From the NCBI GenBank assembly GCA_003576685.1, contig QOZR01000001.1, positions 434,001 to 498,000 on the forward strand: a DNA stretch of 64,000 bases, in the 5' to 3' direction. Shown here in pieces: positions 48,455 through 57,768 of the stretch (position 1 is the stretch's first letter; each line of letters starts with the position of its first letter). The DNA comes from Virgifigura deserti (lineage in GTDB: Bacteria; Pseudomonadota; Alphaproteobacteria; Dongiales; Dongiaceae). The notes below the pieces were generated by a model. It ran no database searches, had not been told where the DNA came from, and was given only the letters and a program-made list of their open reading frames with translations. The position numbers and the translations under genes are program-made.

Positions 48455-49591
48455 ATGGACATCTTGACCGGATTGCCGCTCTATCTCGTCAGCTTCCTGC
48501 TGGTGTTGACCGTCCTCGTCTTCGTGCATGAGCTCGGCCATTTCCTCGTTGCGCGCTGGAACGGCGTGCGGGTGGACGTATTCTCGATTGGTTTCGGCCC
48601 CGAACTCTTCGGGTTGACGGACCGGTCCGGCACGCGCTGGAAATTCAGCGCGCTGCCGTTTGGCGGCTATGTGAAGATGTTCGGCCACACCGAGACCGTT
48701 ATCGAGGCGAATGGCAGCGAACGGCCAATGACGGAACCGGAGAAGGCGGTCTCCTTTCATCACAAGCGCCTGGGGCAGCGCAGCGCCATCGTCTTCGCCG
48801 GCCCCCTGGCGAATTTCCTGTTCGCGCTCGTTCTTCTGGCCGGGCTGTTCATGATCTACGGGCAGCAGTTCTCCTCGACCCAGGTTGGAACGGTCGTCGA
48901 GAACAGCGCCGCCGATGAGGCCGGCATTCAGCCCGGCGATCGGATCCTGTCGCTGAACGGGCAGGAGATCAGCCGGTTCGAGGAGATCGCCGCCATCGTC
49001 CAACTCGGGCTGAGCGAGCCGCTCAAGATCGTCGTCGAACGGAATGGCGAACGCGTCAACCTTACCGCAACGCCCAGGATCATCGAAGAGACCGACAATT
49101 TCGGCAACACCCACCGGATCGGCCGTCTCGGGATCGGCAGCACCGGCGTCGGCGAAGTTGTCCGCCACAATCCGCTGAGCGCGCTTTCGGCCGCGAGTGA
49201 GGAGATCTATCGCCTCACGGCCGGTACCCTGAAAGCGGTCTGGCAGATGATCGCGGGGACCCGTCCGGCGGAAGAACTGGGCGGCGTGATACGCATCGCC
49301 AAGATGTCCGGCGATGTCGCGCAAACCGGAATCGTGTCGCTGATCGGATTCGCTGCTCTGTTGTCAATCAATCTTGGTCTCATCAACCTGTTCCCCGTCC
49401 CGATGCTGGACGGTGGACATTTGGCGTTCTATGCGGCCGAGGCAATTCGGGGAAAGCCGCTTGGTCCGCGAGCGCAGGAGTGGGGCTTCCGCGTCGGGCT
49501 TGCTCTTGTTTTGACATTGATGGTCTTTGCGACCTGGAACGATTTGGTTAGCCTGCAGGTCGTCGATTTTTTCAAAGGCTTGATTACCTAG
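48455..49591 (+). CDS. rseP: Site-2 intramembrane zinc metalloprotease RseP
   Basis: Cleaves anti-sigma factors and signal peptides within the inner membrane. The 378-residue product has the zinc motif HELGH at residues 25-29 in the first helix, one PDZ domain (about 125-205, GDRILSLNGQEI) where E. coli RseP has two, and the second catalytic motif NLFPVPMLDGGH near 311-322 in a later helix. It sits directly upstream of bamA as in most proteobacteria. Start ATG 48455. Confidence 0.94.
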   Translation: MDILTGLPLYLVSFLLVLTVLVFVHELGHFLVARWNGVRVDVFSIGFGPELFGLTDRSGTRWKFSALPFGGYVKMFGHTETVIEANGSERPMTEPEKAVSFHHKRLGQRSAIVFAGPLANFLFALVLLAGLFMIYGQQFSSTQVGTVVENSAADEAGIQPGDRILSLNGQEISRFEEIAAIVQLGLSEPLKIVVERNGERVNLTATPRIIEETDNFGNTHRIGRLGIGSTGVGEVVRHNPLSALSAASEEIYRLTAGTLKAVWQMIAGTRPAEELGGVIRIAKMSGDVAQTGIVSLIGFAALLSINLGLINLFPVPMLDGGHLAFYAAEAIRGKPLGPRAQEWGFRVGLALVLTLMVFATWNDLVSLQVVDFFKGLIT

Positions 49592-49616
49592 CCGGGGCCT
49601 CAAGGGGATCACACTT

Positions 49617-51902
49617 TTGCGGGGTTGGATAGTAGCGCTGGCGGTCGCCATTTGCCTTCTGGGCGCCGCTGCACCGGGCACGATGCGCGTAGCGGCTCAG
49701 GAGATCTTTACCGGCGAGCCGATTGCCGCGATTCAGATCGAGGGGACGCAGCGGATCGAGCCGGAGACGGTCCGCTCCTACATGCAGCTCAATGTCGGGG
49801 ACCCCTTCGAGGCGGATCGGATCGATCGCGCCCTGAAAAGCTTGTTCGCCACGGGACTGTTTGCCGACGTGACCTTCCGGCGGGAGGGAGACACGCTGAT
49901 GGTCCAGGTGGTCGAGAATCCGATCATCAATCGGCTGGCGTTCGAGGGGAACGATCGCATCGACGACGGGACGCTGGAAACCGAGGTACAGCTGCGGCCG
50001 CGCGTGGTCTTCACCCAAACCCGCGTTCAGAATGACGCGCGCCGCATTCTCGAAATCTATCGTCGCAGCGGGCGATTCGCCGCCACCGTCGAGCCAAAGG
50101 TCATCCCGCTCGACCAGAACCGAGTCGATCTGGTGTTCGAGATCGACGAAGGCCCAGTGACGTCCGTTGAGCGAATCGACTTCGTCGGGAACAGAGCCTT
50201 CAGCGACAGTGAGCTTCGCGACGAGATCCTGACCCAGGAGAGCGCGTGGTACCGCCCGTTCTCGACGACCGACACCTATGACCCCGATCGCCTCACCGTG
50301 GATCGGGAGGCGTTGCGCGACTTCTATCTCGAGGAGGGCTATGCCGATTTTCGAGTGGTTTCGGCGGTTGCCGAACTCTCTCCCGATCGCCAATCCTTCT
50401 TCATCACCTTCACGGTCGAGGAGGGGGAGCGCTATCGGTTCGGGGAGGTCGATATCGAGACCACGCTCCGGAATCTGGATCCGGAGACCCTGCGCGACGA
50501 TATCACGACGGAGTCCGACGACTGGTATGACGCCGGCGAAGTCGAGGAGAGCATGGCCGCACTGACCGACAGAGTGGGCACCTTGGGGTACGCTTTCGTC
50601 GATGTCAGGCCGCGTCTGGAGCGGGACCGGGAAAACAGGGTCATCGACCTGACTTACGAGATCCAGGAAGGCCCCAGGGTCTTCATCGAGCGGATCGATA
50701 TCTCCGGAAACGTAAGGACCTTGGACAAAGTCATCCGCCGCGAGTTCCGCCTGGTCGAGGGCGACGCCTTCAACACCGCCAAGCTTCGGCGGACGCGCCA
50801 GCGGATTCAGAATCTCGGCTTCTTTCGGACCGTCAATATCCGAAACGTGCCGAGTGACCGCCCGGACAGGACAACCGTTGAGGTCGAGGTCGAGGAACAG
50901 TCGACCGGCGAACTGACCTTCGGCATCGGCTTCTCGACGACCGAAGGTCCATTGGGCGACATCGGGCTTCGGGAGCGCAATCTTCTCGGTACCGGGAAGG
51001 ATCTGCGCCTGAACCTCACCATCTCCGGTCGGCGATCCCAGGTCGACCTGAGCTTCACAGATCCTTATTTCCTGGATCGCGAGATCGCCGCCGGCTTCGA
51101 CCTGTTCCGTACCGAAATCGATCGCCGGGAGAGTTCCTATGACGAGAAGAATCTCGGCGGGGGTGTCCGCGCCGGCTACGAGGTGAGCGAGTTCCTGCGG
51201 CAGACGCTGCGATATACGTTGAGCGAGAACGAGATCACCGACGTCCAGGATGATGCGTCCTTGGCGATCAAGCAGCAGGAAGGCGCAACCATCTCCTCGG
51301 TCGTTGGCCAGGAGTTGGTCTATGATCGGCGCAACAGCCGCTTCGATCCGACCGAAGGGTACTTCGTCAGGCTGCGTAATGACTTTGCCGGCGTCGGCGG
51401 CGACGTATCCTATTTGCGAAACAGATTAAGTGCCGGATATTATCTGCCTGTCTGGGAGGATCTTGTCGCGAGCGTCAGTGGCGAGGTCGGGTATATCTTC
51501 GGCATTGACGACGATGTCCGGGTCAATGACGCCTTCTTCCTCGGCGGCAACAATTTCCGGGGATTCAGCACCGGCGGCATCGGCCCGCGGGATCTCAACA
51601 CCGACGATGCGTTAGGCGGGAACAAATTCGCGATCGGCACCGTCGACCTGTCGTTCCCGCTGGGACTGCCCGAGGAGTATCAGATTCGCGGCCGGCTCTT
51701 CTCCGATTTCGGGACTCTGTTCGACACCGATGCGGACGTTCCCGGCATTGCAGACAAATCCAGCGTCAGGGCCAGCGTCGGCGCCGGCATTACATGGCGC
51801 TCTCCCCTCGGTCCGATCGCAATAGATTTCGCGATCCCCATCGCGGAGGAAGACTTCGACGAGAGAGAGCTCTTTAGGTTCAGCCTTGGAACGAGATTTT
51901 GA
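49617..51902 (+). CDS. bamA: Outer membrane protein assembly factor BamA
   Basis: BamA is the Omp85 barrel that inserts beta-barrel proteins into the outer membrane. The 761-residue product has a signal peptide (residues 1-27, cut before QEIFTGEP), five POTRA domains (about 33-430) and a 16-strand C-terminal barrel ending in LGTRF with the terminal phenylalanine typical of barrels. The VDLSFPLG(LP) region near 675 resembles the usual lid-lock segment. No ATG fits; the start is TTG 49617 with AAGGGGA nine bases upstream. Confidence 0.95.
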   Translation: MRGWIVALAVAICLLGAAAPGTMRVAAQEIFTGEPIAAIQIEGTQRIEPETVRSYMQLNVGDPFEADRIDRALKSLFATGLFADVTFRREGDTLMVQVVENPIINRLAFEGNDRIDDGTLETEVQLRPRVVFTQTRVQNDARRILEIYRRSGRFAATVEPKVIPLDQNRVDLVFEIDEGPVTSVERIDFVGNRAFSDSELRDEILTQESAWYRPFSTTDTYDPDRLTVDREALRDFYLEEGYADFRVVSAVAELSPDRQSFFITFTVEEGERYRFGEVDIETTLRNLDPETLRDDITTESDDWYDAGEVEESMAALTDRVGTLGYAFVDVRPRLERDRENRVIDLTYEIQEGPRVFIERIDISGNVRTLDKVIRREFRLVEGDAFNTAKLRRTRQRIQNLGFFRTVNIRNVPSDRPDRTTVEVEVEEQSTGELTFGIGFSTTEGPLGDIGLRERNLLGTGKDLRLNLTISGRRSQVDLSFTDPYFLDREIAAGFDLFRTEIDRRESSYDEKNLGGGVRAGYEVSEFLRQTLRYTLSENEITDVQDDASLAIKQQEGATISSVVGQELVYDRRNSRFDPTEGYFVRLRNDFAGVGGDVSYLRNRLSAGYYLPVWEDLVASVSGEVGYIFGIDDDVRVNDAFFLGGNNFRGFSTGGIGPRDLNTDDALGGNKFAIGTVDLSFPLGLPEEYQIRGRLFSDFGTLFDTDADVPGIADKSSVRASVGAGITWRSPLGPIAIDFAIPIAEEDFDERELFRFSLGTRF

Positions 51903-51903
51903 A

Positions 51904-52476
51904 ATGAAAGTTTTAATTCGACGAACAGCTGTTCTGGGTATCGCCTTGGCCGCTGTCACCCTCATGCTCCCGGCACTCAGTTCGGCGGTGGCGCAAGAGA
52001 CAAGGACTCCACTAGTCATTGCCGTTATCGACGTGCAGCAGATCATGCAGGAATCCACGGCAGCAAGGAGTATTCAGACGGAGCTGGAGCGGCAGCGTGA
52101 AGCCTTTCAGGCGGAGCTTGCCGAGCAGGAGAACGCGTTGAGAGCGTCGGACCAGAAATTGGCAACGGAACGCGCGGGCCTGTCGCAAGAGGAATTTGTA
52201 CAGCGACGTCAAGAACTTGACCAACAGGCGGCACAGCTTAGGCGCAATGTTCAGAACCGCAAAGAGCAGCTGGAGTCGTTGTTCAACAGCGGTATGGGGC
52301 AGGTTCGCCAAGCGCTGCTCGAAATCGTGGCGGAAATCGCGCAGTCGCGCGGAATAACGATGGTTCTGAGCAAATCCCAGGTCGTCCTGGCGGCAAACGA
52401 CTTCGATATTACTGCGGAAGTAATGCAGAGGCTGAACGCAAAGCTGCCGAAGGTCAGTGCAGCCGCCCCACAATAG
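51904..52476 (+). CDS. ompH: Periplasmic chaperone OmpH/Skp
   Basis: Skp-type trimeric chaperone that carries unfolded outer-membrane proteins to BamA. The 190-residue product has a signal peptide (residues 1-30, cut after SSAVAQ-type AVA), then IAVIDVQQIMQESTAARSIQ, and a long charged coiled coil (about 55-130) rich in glutamine and glutamate forming the tentacles. ATG 51904 lies one base after bamA; an in-frame TTG inside bamA at 51886 is less likely. Confidence 0.9.
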   Translation: MKVLIRRTAVLGIALAAVTLMLPALSSAVAQETRTPLVIAVIDVQQIMQESTAARSIQTELERQREAFQAELAEQENALRASDQKLATERAGLSQEEFVQRRQELDQQAAQLRRNVQNRKEQLESLFNSGMGQVRQALLEIVAEIAQSRGITMVLSKSQVVLAANDFDITAEVMQRLNAKLPKVSAAAPQ

Positions 52477-52785
52477 AACAGGTTCGACGTCGATTACTCC
52501 CGCAGCGGAGTCCGCGTGGAGTTCGTAAGCCCGGCGATGGCGATCATCCATGCTGGAAGTTTGGGATTAGATTAATCTACCAAGTTACTGTAAGAATTGG
52601 TATCAGAGCCTGATCCAATCACGTCGGTTCGATGTGATCGGTGAATTGGTCTGTAACTCTATGAACGAGAGCATGATCCGATCAGGTTGACTCGACCTGA
52701 TCGGATCATGCTCTAGGGTGAGCGGTCGTGGTCCGGGGCCAGGCTGTCTTTTCGGGCAACAAGGAGGAGTGAGGGAGTCCGGCCG
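52477..52785. other. Intergenic gap where lpxD is usually found
   Basis: 309 bases without a convincing gene. I see no remnant of LpxD hexapeptide coding in any frame. The gap holds one copy of a palindromic repeat (52609-52716) and, near its right end, AAGGAGGAGTGAGGGAG as ribosome site region for fabZ. Confidence 0.8.
52609..52716. repeat. Dispersed palindromic repeat, copy 1
   Basis: Begins CCTGATCCAATCAC and ends with a perfect 20-bp stem, AGAGCATGATCCGATCAGGT (52668-52687) against its complement at 52695-52714, around the loop TGACTCG. A second copy with the same order of segments is at 57769-57879. The stem could also terminate the bamA-ompH transcript. Confidence 0.85.
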
Positions 52786-53256
52786 ATGAATGAGGCTCAT
52801 ATGGCGACAACCGAGGGCGGGGCCGCCGATATCATCCGGGTCATGGAGATGATTCCCCATCGTTACCCGTTCCTGATGATCGATCGGGTCATCGATATCG
52901 TCGCCGATCAGAGTGCCGTTGGAATCAAGAACGTGACGATCAACGAGCATTTCTTTTCGGGTCACTTTCCGCGTCAGCCTGTCCTGCCCGGCGTTCTCAT
53001 CATCGAGGCAATGGCGCAGACTGCTGCCGTTCTCGTGGTCGAAACGCTTGGCCGCAATTCGGAAGGAAAGCTGGTCTATTTCATGTCCGTCGACAATGCC
53101 CGCTTTCGCAAGCCGGTTGTTCCGGGAGATCAGGTCCGCGTCCACGTCGCCAAGGAACGCAATCGCGGGGCGGTCTGGAAGTTCAGCGGCGAGGCGCGGG
53201 TTGATGGCACGTTGGTTGCCGAAGCTACCTTCGCGGCCATGATCCGAGATGATTGA
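52786..53256 (+). CDS. fabZ: 3-hydroxyacyl-[acyl-carrier-protein] dehydratase FabZ
   Basis: Dehydrates 3-hydroxyacyl-ACP in fatty acid elongation, competing with LpxA for hydroxyacyl-ACP. The hot-dog fold shows [14 protein letters not shown] (residues 22-35), the active-site histidine segment [23 protein letters not shown] with catalytic His and Glu (about 56-78). Length 156 is normal; ATG 52801 is an alternative start. The stop overlaps lpxA in TGATG. Confidence 0.95.
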   Translation: MNEAHMATTEGGAADIIRVMEMIPHRYPFLMIDRVIDIVADQSAVGIKNVTINEHFFSGHFPRQPVLPGVLIIEAMAQTAAVLVVETLGRNSEGKLVYFMSVDNARFRKPVVPGDQVRVHVAKERNRGAVWKFSGEARVDGTLVAEATFAAMIRDD

Positions 53257-54056
53257 TGAGCGGCATTCATCCGACAGCCGCCGTTGAATCCGGCGCGCGC
53301 ATCGGCGCTGATGTCTTCATCGGACCCTATTGCTGTGTCGGTCCCGAGGTTGAGCTCGGACCGGGTGTCCGACTGCTCGCCCATGTCGTTATCGCCGGTC
53401 GCACGAAGATCGGAGCCGGCACGGTCGTGTCCCCGTTCGCGTCGATCGGTCATCCACCACAGCATCTGGCCTTTACGGGAGAGCCTTCCGAGCTTGTCAT
53501 TGGTGAGCGCAATGTCATCCGCGAATATGTAACCATCAATTCGGGCACGGCACCCGGCCGGATGGGAACCCATATCGGCGATGACGGATTCTTCATGATA
53601 AGTGCCCATATCGCCCATGATTGCCGGATCGGCGATCATGTGATCATGGCGAACAACGCGACTCTTGGCGGACATGTGGAAGTTGGGAATCATGCGGTCA
53701 TCGGCGGCCTTTCGGCGATCCACCAGCATGTTCGTATCGGCCAGCACGCGATGGTCGGAGGCATGTCGGCCGTGGCACAGGATGTCATTCCCTATGGTTT
53801 GGTTGTGGGAAATCGGGCCCAGCTGACGGGCCTCAATCTGGTCGGTCTGAAGCGTCGTGGATTTTCCCGGCCGCAGATCCACGCGCTGCGTGGCGCTTAC
53901 CGCCAGCTCTTCGCCGATGGCGGCAATATGCTCGAGCGGCTGGAGGGGGTCGCCACCGCCTACAAGGATCACAACCTGGTGATGGATGTGGTCGACTTCA
54001 TCCGCAGCGATTCCGCGCGCTCCCTATGCCGGCCGCGGGCAAGGGATGTCGCCTAA
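53256..54056 (+). CDS. lpxA: Acyl-[acyl-carrier-protein]--UDP-N-acetylglucosamine O-acyltransferase LpxA
   Basis: First step of lipid A synthesis, acylating the 3-position of UDP-GlcNAc (or the 3-amino analogue). The 266-residue product begins [17 protein letters not shown] and has the left-handed parallel beta-helix of hexapeptide repeats (to about residue 190). The catalytic-type histidine occurs in MISAHIAHDCRIGDHV. A C-terminal helical region follows. Acyl length and sugar preference cannot be read with confidence. It overlaps lpxI by eleven bases. Confidence 0.95.
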   Translation: MSGIHPTAAVESGARIGADVFIGPYCCVGPEVELGPGVRLLAHVVIAGRTKIGAGTVVSPFASIGHPPQHLAFTGEPSELVIGERNVIREYVTINSGTAPGRMGTHIGDDGFFMISAHIAHDCRIGDHVIMANNATLGGHVEVGNHAVIGGLSAIHQHVRIGQHAMVGGMSAVAQDVIPYGLVVGNRAQLTGLNLVGLKRRGFSRPQIHALRGAYRQLFADGGNMLERLEGVATAYKDHNLVMDVVDFIRSDSARSLCRPRARDVA

Positions 54057-54870
54057 GCTCGGCATCCTAGCTGGCGGCGGCGCGCTTCCGCTCCGATTGA
54101 TCGCAGCGTGCCGGGCCGTGGGACGCGATGTCTTCGTGCTCGCCTTCGACGGTCAGACGGATCGGGCGACAGTCGCCGACGTCCCGCATGCCTGGGTCCG
54201 CCTCGGCGCCGCCGGCCGGGCGATCGAGCTTCTGCGCGCCGCCGGTGTTGAGGAACTGGTGATGGCCGGCGGGATTCGCCGTCCTTCGCTGGCAATGCTT
54301 CGCCCGGACCAGCGTGCGGCGCGGTTCCTGGCGAAGGCCGGGGGCCGCCTGTTCAGTGACGACGGGCTGCTCAAGGCGATCATCGACATCCTGGAGCGAG
54401 AGGAGGGGTTTCGGGTGGTCGAAGCCCGGAGTCTTCTGACGAGCCTGACGGTTGGCCGAGGGCCTCTCGGCCAAAGACGACCGAGCCCGGAGGACGAACG
54501 GGATATCGCCTGGGGCGTGGAAGTGGCGCGGCAACTCGGGAGACTGGATATCGGCCAAGCCGTCGTGGTCTGTGACGGAATTGTTCTGGGGGTCGAGGCC
54601 GCCGAGGGCACGGATGCGTTGATCGAACGCTGCCGCGCCTTGAGGGGGGCCAAATCCGGCGGCGTTCTGGTGAAGGTCCTGAAGCCCCAGCAAGAGCACC
54701 GCGCCGACCCGCCGACCATTGGCTTGGAAACCGTCCGGCGCGCCGCGATCGCCGGCCTTCACGGAATTGCCGTCGAGGCCGGCGGCGCTCTGGTGATCGA
54801 TGCCGAAGCCGTCGCGCAGGCCGCCGACGCGGCGGGCCTGTTCGTGGTCGGCATCGGAGTAGACAATTGA
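54046..54870 (+). CDS. lpxI: UDP-2,3-diacylglucosamine pyrophosphatase LpxI
   Basis: Hydrolyses UDP-2,3-diacylglucosamine to 2,3-diacylglucosamine 1-phosphate; LpxI replaces the unrelated LpxH in alphaproteobacteria. The 274-residue product starts MSPKLGILAGGGALPLRLI and shows the family segments VMAGGIRRPSL near 78, FSDDGLLKAIIDILEREEGF near 103 and VGRGPLGQRRPSPEDERDIAWG near 134. ATG 54046 lies within the lpxA end. The stop overlaps the lpxB TTG start. Confidence 0.93.
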   Translation: MSPKLGILAGGGALPLRLIAACRAVGRDVFVLAFDGQTDRATVADVPHAWVRLGAAGRAIELLRAAGVEELVMAGGIRRPSLAMLRPDQRAARFLAKAGGRLFSDDGLLKAIIDILEREEGFRVVEARSLLTSLTVGRGPLGQRRPSPEDERDIAWGVEVARQLGRLDIGQAVVVCDGIVLGVEAAEGTDALIERCRALRGAKSGGVLVKVLKPQQEHRADPPTIGLETVRRAAIAGLHGIAVEAGGALVIDAEAVAQAADAAGLFVVGIGVDN

Positions 54871-56090
54871 CCAGCATCGACGGGCCGGTTGGCGCACCGA
54901 AGTCACCTGATGGCCTATCCGGAGACCCGCTCCTGTTCCTGATCGCCGGCGAACCGTCGGGCGATCTTCTGGGCGCCCGCCTGATGGGGGCGATGACCGC
55001 CCGGACGGGGGGACGGGTCCGATATGCCGGCGTCGGCGGCGATCTGATGAAGGCGGAAGGGTTGCACAGCCAGTTTCCGATGTCGGAACTGGCGCTGATG
55101 GGGCTCGTGGAGGTTCTGCCGCATCTGCCCCGCCTGCTACGCCGAATCGACCAGATCGCCACGACGATCCGTCGGATGCGGCCCGATGCTGTGGTGACGA
55201 TCGATGCTCCGGCCTTCAACTTTCGCGTCGCCGCGAAGCTGCGCGGGAGCGGCATTCCAGTCGTTCACTACGTCGCCCCGTCGGTCTGGGCGTGGCGCCC
55301 CGATCGCGCCCGAAAGGTGGCCCGGTTCCTGGATCACCTGCTGGCGCTCTTGCCATTCGAGCCGCCCTATTTCGAGGCGCACGGCCTCGGCTGCACTTAT
55401 ATCGGGCATCCGGTTCTCGAGACCTTGACGGAACCGCCCGACGGACAGGCCTTTCGGCGCCGTCATGACCTCCCACCGTCGGCACCGCTGCTCTGCGTGC
55501 TTCCGGGCAGTCGTCCGGGAGAGGTTTCGCGACTGCTGCCGGTTTTCGGACAGACATTGGCAGTGCTGGCCGATCGCCAGCCGGGACTGCATGCCGTCGT
55601 GCCGACGGTCCCCTCCGTCGCGGCGGAGGTAGAGGCTGCGGCCCGAGGCTGGGCGGTACCGGCTTCGGTCGTTTCCGGCCAGGATCAGAAGCTCGGTGCG
55701 TTCGCCGCCGCCGATGCGGCGCTGGCTGCCTCTGGCACTGTCGTGCTGGAATTGGCTGCCGCAGGCCTTCCTACCATTGCCGCCTACCGGGCCAATCCGG
55801 TCACGGCGATGATGCTGCGTCGCCTCGTGAAGGTCCGCTACGCCACCCTGGTCAATCTGATTCTCGATCGGCCGGTTGTGCCGGAGTTTCTTCAGGAGCG
55901 CTGCACGGCCGACCATCTCGTGCCGGCCGTCGAGCAGCTTCTATCGAGCGGTGCGGCGCGCGACGCTCAGCGCTCCGGCTTTCAAGAGGCGCTTGAGGAA
56001 CTTGCCGTACAGGGGCGACCAAGCGACCTTGCCGCCGCCGTGGTTCTGGATCTGGCGGCGCGCTCCAAACCCGTCGTTACCGGCTCATAA
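54867..56090 (+). CDS. lpxB: Lipid-A-disaccharide synthase
   Basis: Glycosyltransferase (family 19) that condenses UDP-2,3-diacylglucosamine with lipid X. The 407-residue product has IAGEPSGDLLGARLMGAM near residue 26, APAFNFRVA near 114, YVAPSVWAWRPDRARKVA near 136, YIGHPVLE near 176, and LPGSRPGEVSRLLPVF near 212. The start is TTG 54867, overlapping the lpxI stop in TTGA; no earlier ATG fits. It ends 14 bases inside the converging oxidoreductase gene. Confidence 0.94.
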   Translation: MTSIDGPVGAPKSPDGLSGDPLLFLIAGEPSGDLLGARLMGAMTARTGGRVRYAGVGGDLMKAEGLHSQFPMSELALMGLVEVLPHLPRLLRRIDQIATTIRRMRPDAVVTIDAPAFNFRVAAKLRGSGIPVVHYVAPSVWAWRPDRARKVARFLDHLLALLPFEPPYFEAHGLGCTYIGHPVLETLTEPPDGQAFRRRHDLPPSAPLLCVLPGSRPGEVSRLLPVFGQTLAVLADRQPGLHAVVPTVPSVAAEVEAAARGWAVPASVVSGQDQKLGAFAAADAALAASGTVVLELAAAGLPTIAAYRANPVTAMMLRRLVKVRYATLVNLILDRPVVPEFLQERCTADHLVPAVEQLLSSGAARDAQRSGFQEALEELAVQGRPSDLAAAVVLDLAARSKPVVTGS

Positions 56091-57099
56091 GCGAGGAGGC
56101 GGGGCGGCGATTCACGATGCTATCCTCATCGCTGCCCTGATCCAGGATGGTCTGCCAGTAGGTCTTAAGGCTGCGGGTGATCATCAGCGCCGCCTCAAGG
56201 GCGCGCCAACCATCCTCGCCGGACACCAATGGCGATTCGCCGGTGGCGATCGCATTCAGGAAGGCGGAAATCTCCTGTTCGAGAGCGTCGACGTCGCCGT
56301 AGTTCGTTTCCTCGATTTGGAGGTCCGCCACGGCGGGGAGTGCGCCGCTCCCCGAACTCTTTCGGACGATCTTGATGTTTCGTTTCAGGAAGTCGATCGT
56401 CATGTACGAGTCGCGCTGGAAGATCCGCATCCGCCGTTCGCTGCGCAGGCTCACGCGGCTGGTGGTGACGTTCGCGACGCAGCCGTTGGCAAACTGGATA
56501 CGCGAGCTTGCGATATCCTCGGCGGCCGACAGGACCGGGGCGCCGACCGCATGGACCCACTCGATGGGGGCGTCGACGACGGCAAGGATCAAATCCAGGT
56601 CGTGGATCATCAGGTCGAGAACGGCATTGACCCCTGCCGCTCGCGGCTTGAACGGCCCGATCCGCTGCGCCTCGACATAGACCGGATTGGAAACCAGTTC
56701 CTGCATCACCCGCCCGACGGACGAGAAGCGTTCGAGATGGCCGACCTGCAGCACGCAGCCTCGGTCCTTGGCAATCTGGATCAAGGCACTGGCTTGATCG
56801 AGTTCGTCCGTTATCGGCTTTTCGACCAGGACATGGACGCCGTTCTCCAGGAACGTCTTGGCAATCTCGTAATGCGCCGCAGGCGGTGTCGCGATGCTGA
56901 CGGCATCGACGGCACCGATCAGACGGCGATAATCGGTCACCGCCATGGCTGAATATTGTTCGGCGATCGCCCGCGCGCGGCTTTCGTCGATATCGGCGAC
57001 GGCGACGAGGCGCGATCCGGGGAGGCGGGCAAATTTCTCGGCATGGAATTGGCCGAAGTGACCCACTCCGACAACTGCCGTTCTTAAGAGATTCGTCAT
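56077..57099 (-). CDS. Gfo/Idh/MocA family NAD(P)-dependent oxidoreductase
   Basis: A 340-residue dehydrogenase with an N-terminal Rossmann domain (TAVVGVGHFGQFHAEKFA, residues 7-24) and the family motif VEKPITDE near 90, plus the GHLERF segment near 119. The C-terminal alpha/beta domain is complete. Gfo/Idh enzymes oxidise sugars or inositols. Its place next to lpxA-lpxI-lpxB suggests a UDP-GlcNAc 3-dehydrogenase of the GnnA type, which makes the precursor of 2,3-diaminoglucose in lipid A; this is inference, and no GnnB aminotransferase gene is in the window. ATG 57099 follows AGAGGAAC. Confidence 0.82.
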   Translation of the reverse strand: MTNLLRTAVVGVGHFGQFHAEKFARLPGSRLVAVADIDESRARAIAEQYSAMAVTDYRRLIGAVDAVSIATPPAAHYEIAKTFLENGVHVLVEKPITDELDQASALIQIAKDRGCVLQVGHLERFSSVGRVMQELVSNPVYVEAQRIGPFKPRAAGVNAVLDLMIHDLDLILAVVDAPIEWVHAVGAPVLSAAEDIASSRIQFANGCVANVTTSRVSLRSERRMRIFQRDSYMTIDFLKRNIKIVRKSSGSGALPAVADLQIEETNYGDVDALEQEISAFLNAIATGESPLVSGEDGWRALEAALMITRSLKTYWQTILDQGSDEDSIVNRRPASSLMSR

Positions 57100-57231
57100 G
57101 TTCCTCTGGGGGCTCCTTCGGACCGCCATACCCGTGTCACGCGCTTGACGGCCTGTAAGGTGAGCCGATCTGATGGGGTGCGTACAACCGGTCCGGCTGC
57201 CACGCCACCAGTATGCGCCGCCGCCGACCCT

Positions 57232-57260
57232 TTGCCGCGCGCCTCAGCGCTGTATACAAT
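57232..57260 (+). promoter_or_regulatory. Probable promoter of gloA
   Basis: TTGCCG at 57232-57237 and TACAAT at 57255-57260 (5 of 6 bases) are spaced by 17 bases. They lie 37 bases upstream of the gloA ATG. Confidence 0.55.
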
Positions 57261-57296
57261 GGCAGATAAGGATGTTGCAACTCCAGGAGCAATGCA

Positions 57297-57734
57297 ATGA
57301 CGACGCAAGCGGCCAAAACCTTGGTTAATAACCGAAAATCGAACGATTTTCGGCTGCTTCACACGATGATCCGGGTTCGCGATCTGGATAAGTCGATCGA
57401 TTTCTACACGCGGATGCTGGGAATGAAGCTTCTGCGGAAAAAGGACTACCCAAGTGGGGAGTTTACGCTGGCCTTCGTCGGTTACGACGACGAGGAGGCC
57501 GGCGCCGTGATCGAGTTAACCCACAATTGGGGGCAAAACGAGCCCTATGAGCTGGGGTCGGGATTCGGGCATCTTGCCATCGGCGTGCCTGACATTTATG
57601 GCACCTGCGAGGCGCTGGCGGCGGAGGATGTCCGCATTCCGCGCCCGCCGGGGCCGATGAAGCATGGTGGCAGTGTGATCGCCTTCATCGAAGACCCGGA
57701 CGGCTACAAGATCGAGTTGATCCAGCGCGGTTGA
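57297..57734 (+). CDS. gloA: Lactoylglutathione lyase (glyoxalase I)
   Basis: Converts the methylglyoxal-glutathione hemithioacetal to S-lactoylglutathione in the cytoplasm. The VOC-fold product has the four metal ligands His22 (LLHTMIRV), Glu73 (VIELTHNWG), His92 (GFGHLAIGV) and Glu140 (YKIELIQ). Length 145 includes about 15 extra N-terminal residues before FRLLHTMIRV; ATG 57297 is supported by CAGGAGCA just upstream. It is a single-gene unit. Confidence 0.93.
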   Translation: MTTQAAKTLVNNRKSNDFRLLHTMIRVRDLDKSIDFYTRMLGMKLLRKKDYPSGEFTLAFVGYDDEEAGAVIELTHNWGQNEPYELGSGFGHLAIGVPDIYGTCEALAAEDVRIPRPPGPMKHGGSVIAFIEDPDGYKIELIQRG

Positions 57735-57768
57735 CGGAAGGAGGAGCGTTGCTCCCCCCACCTTAAGT

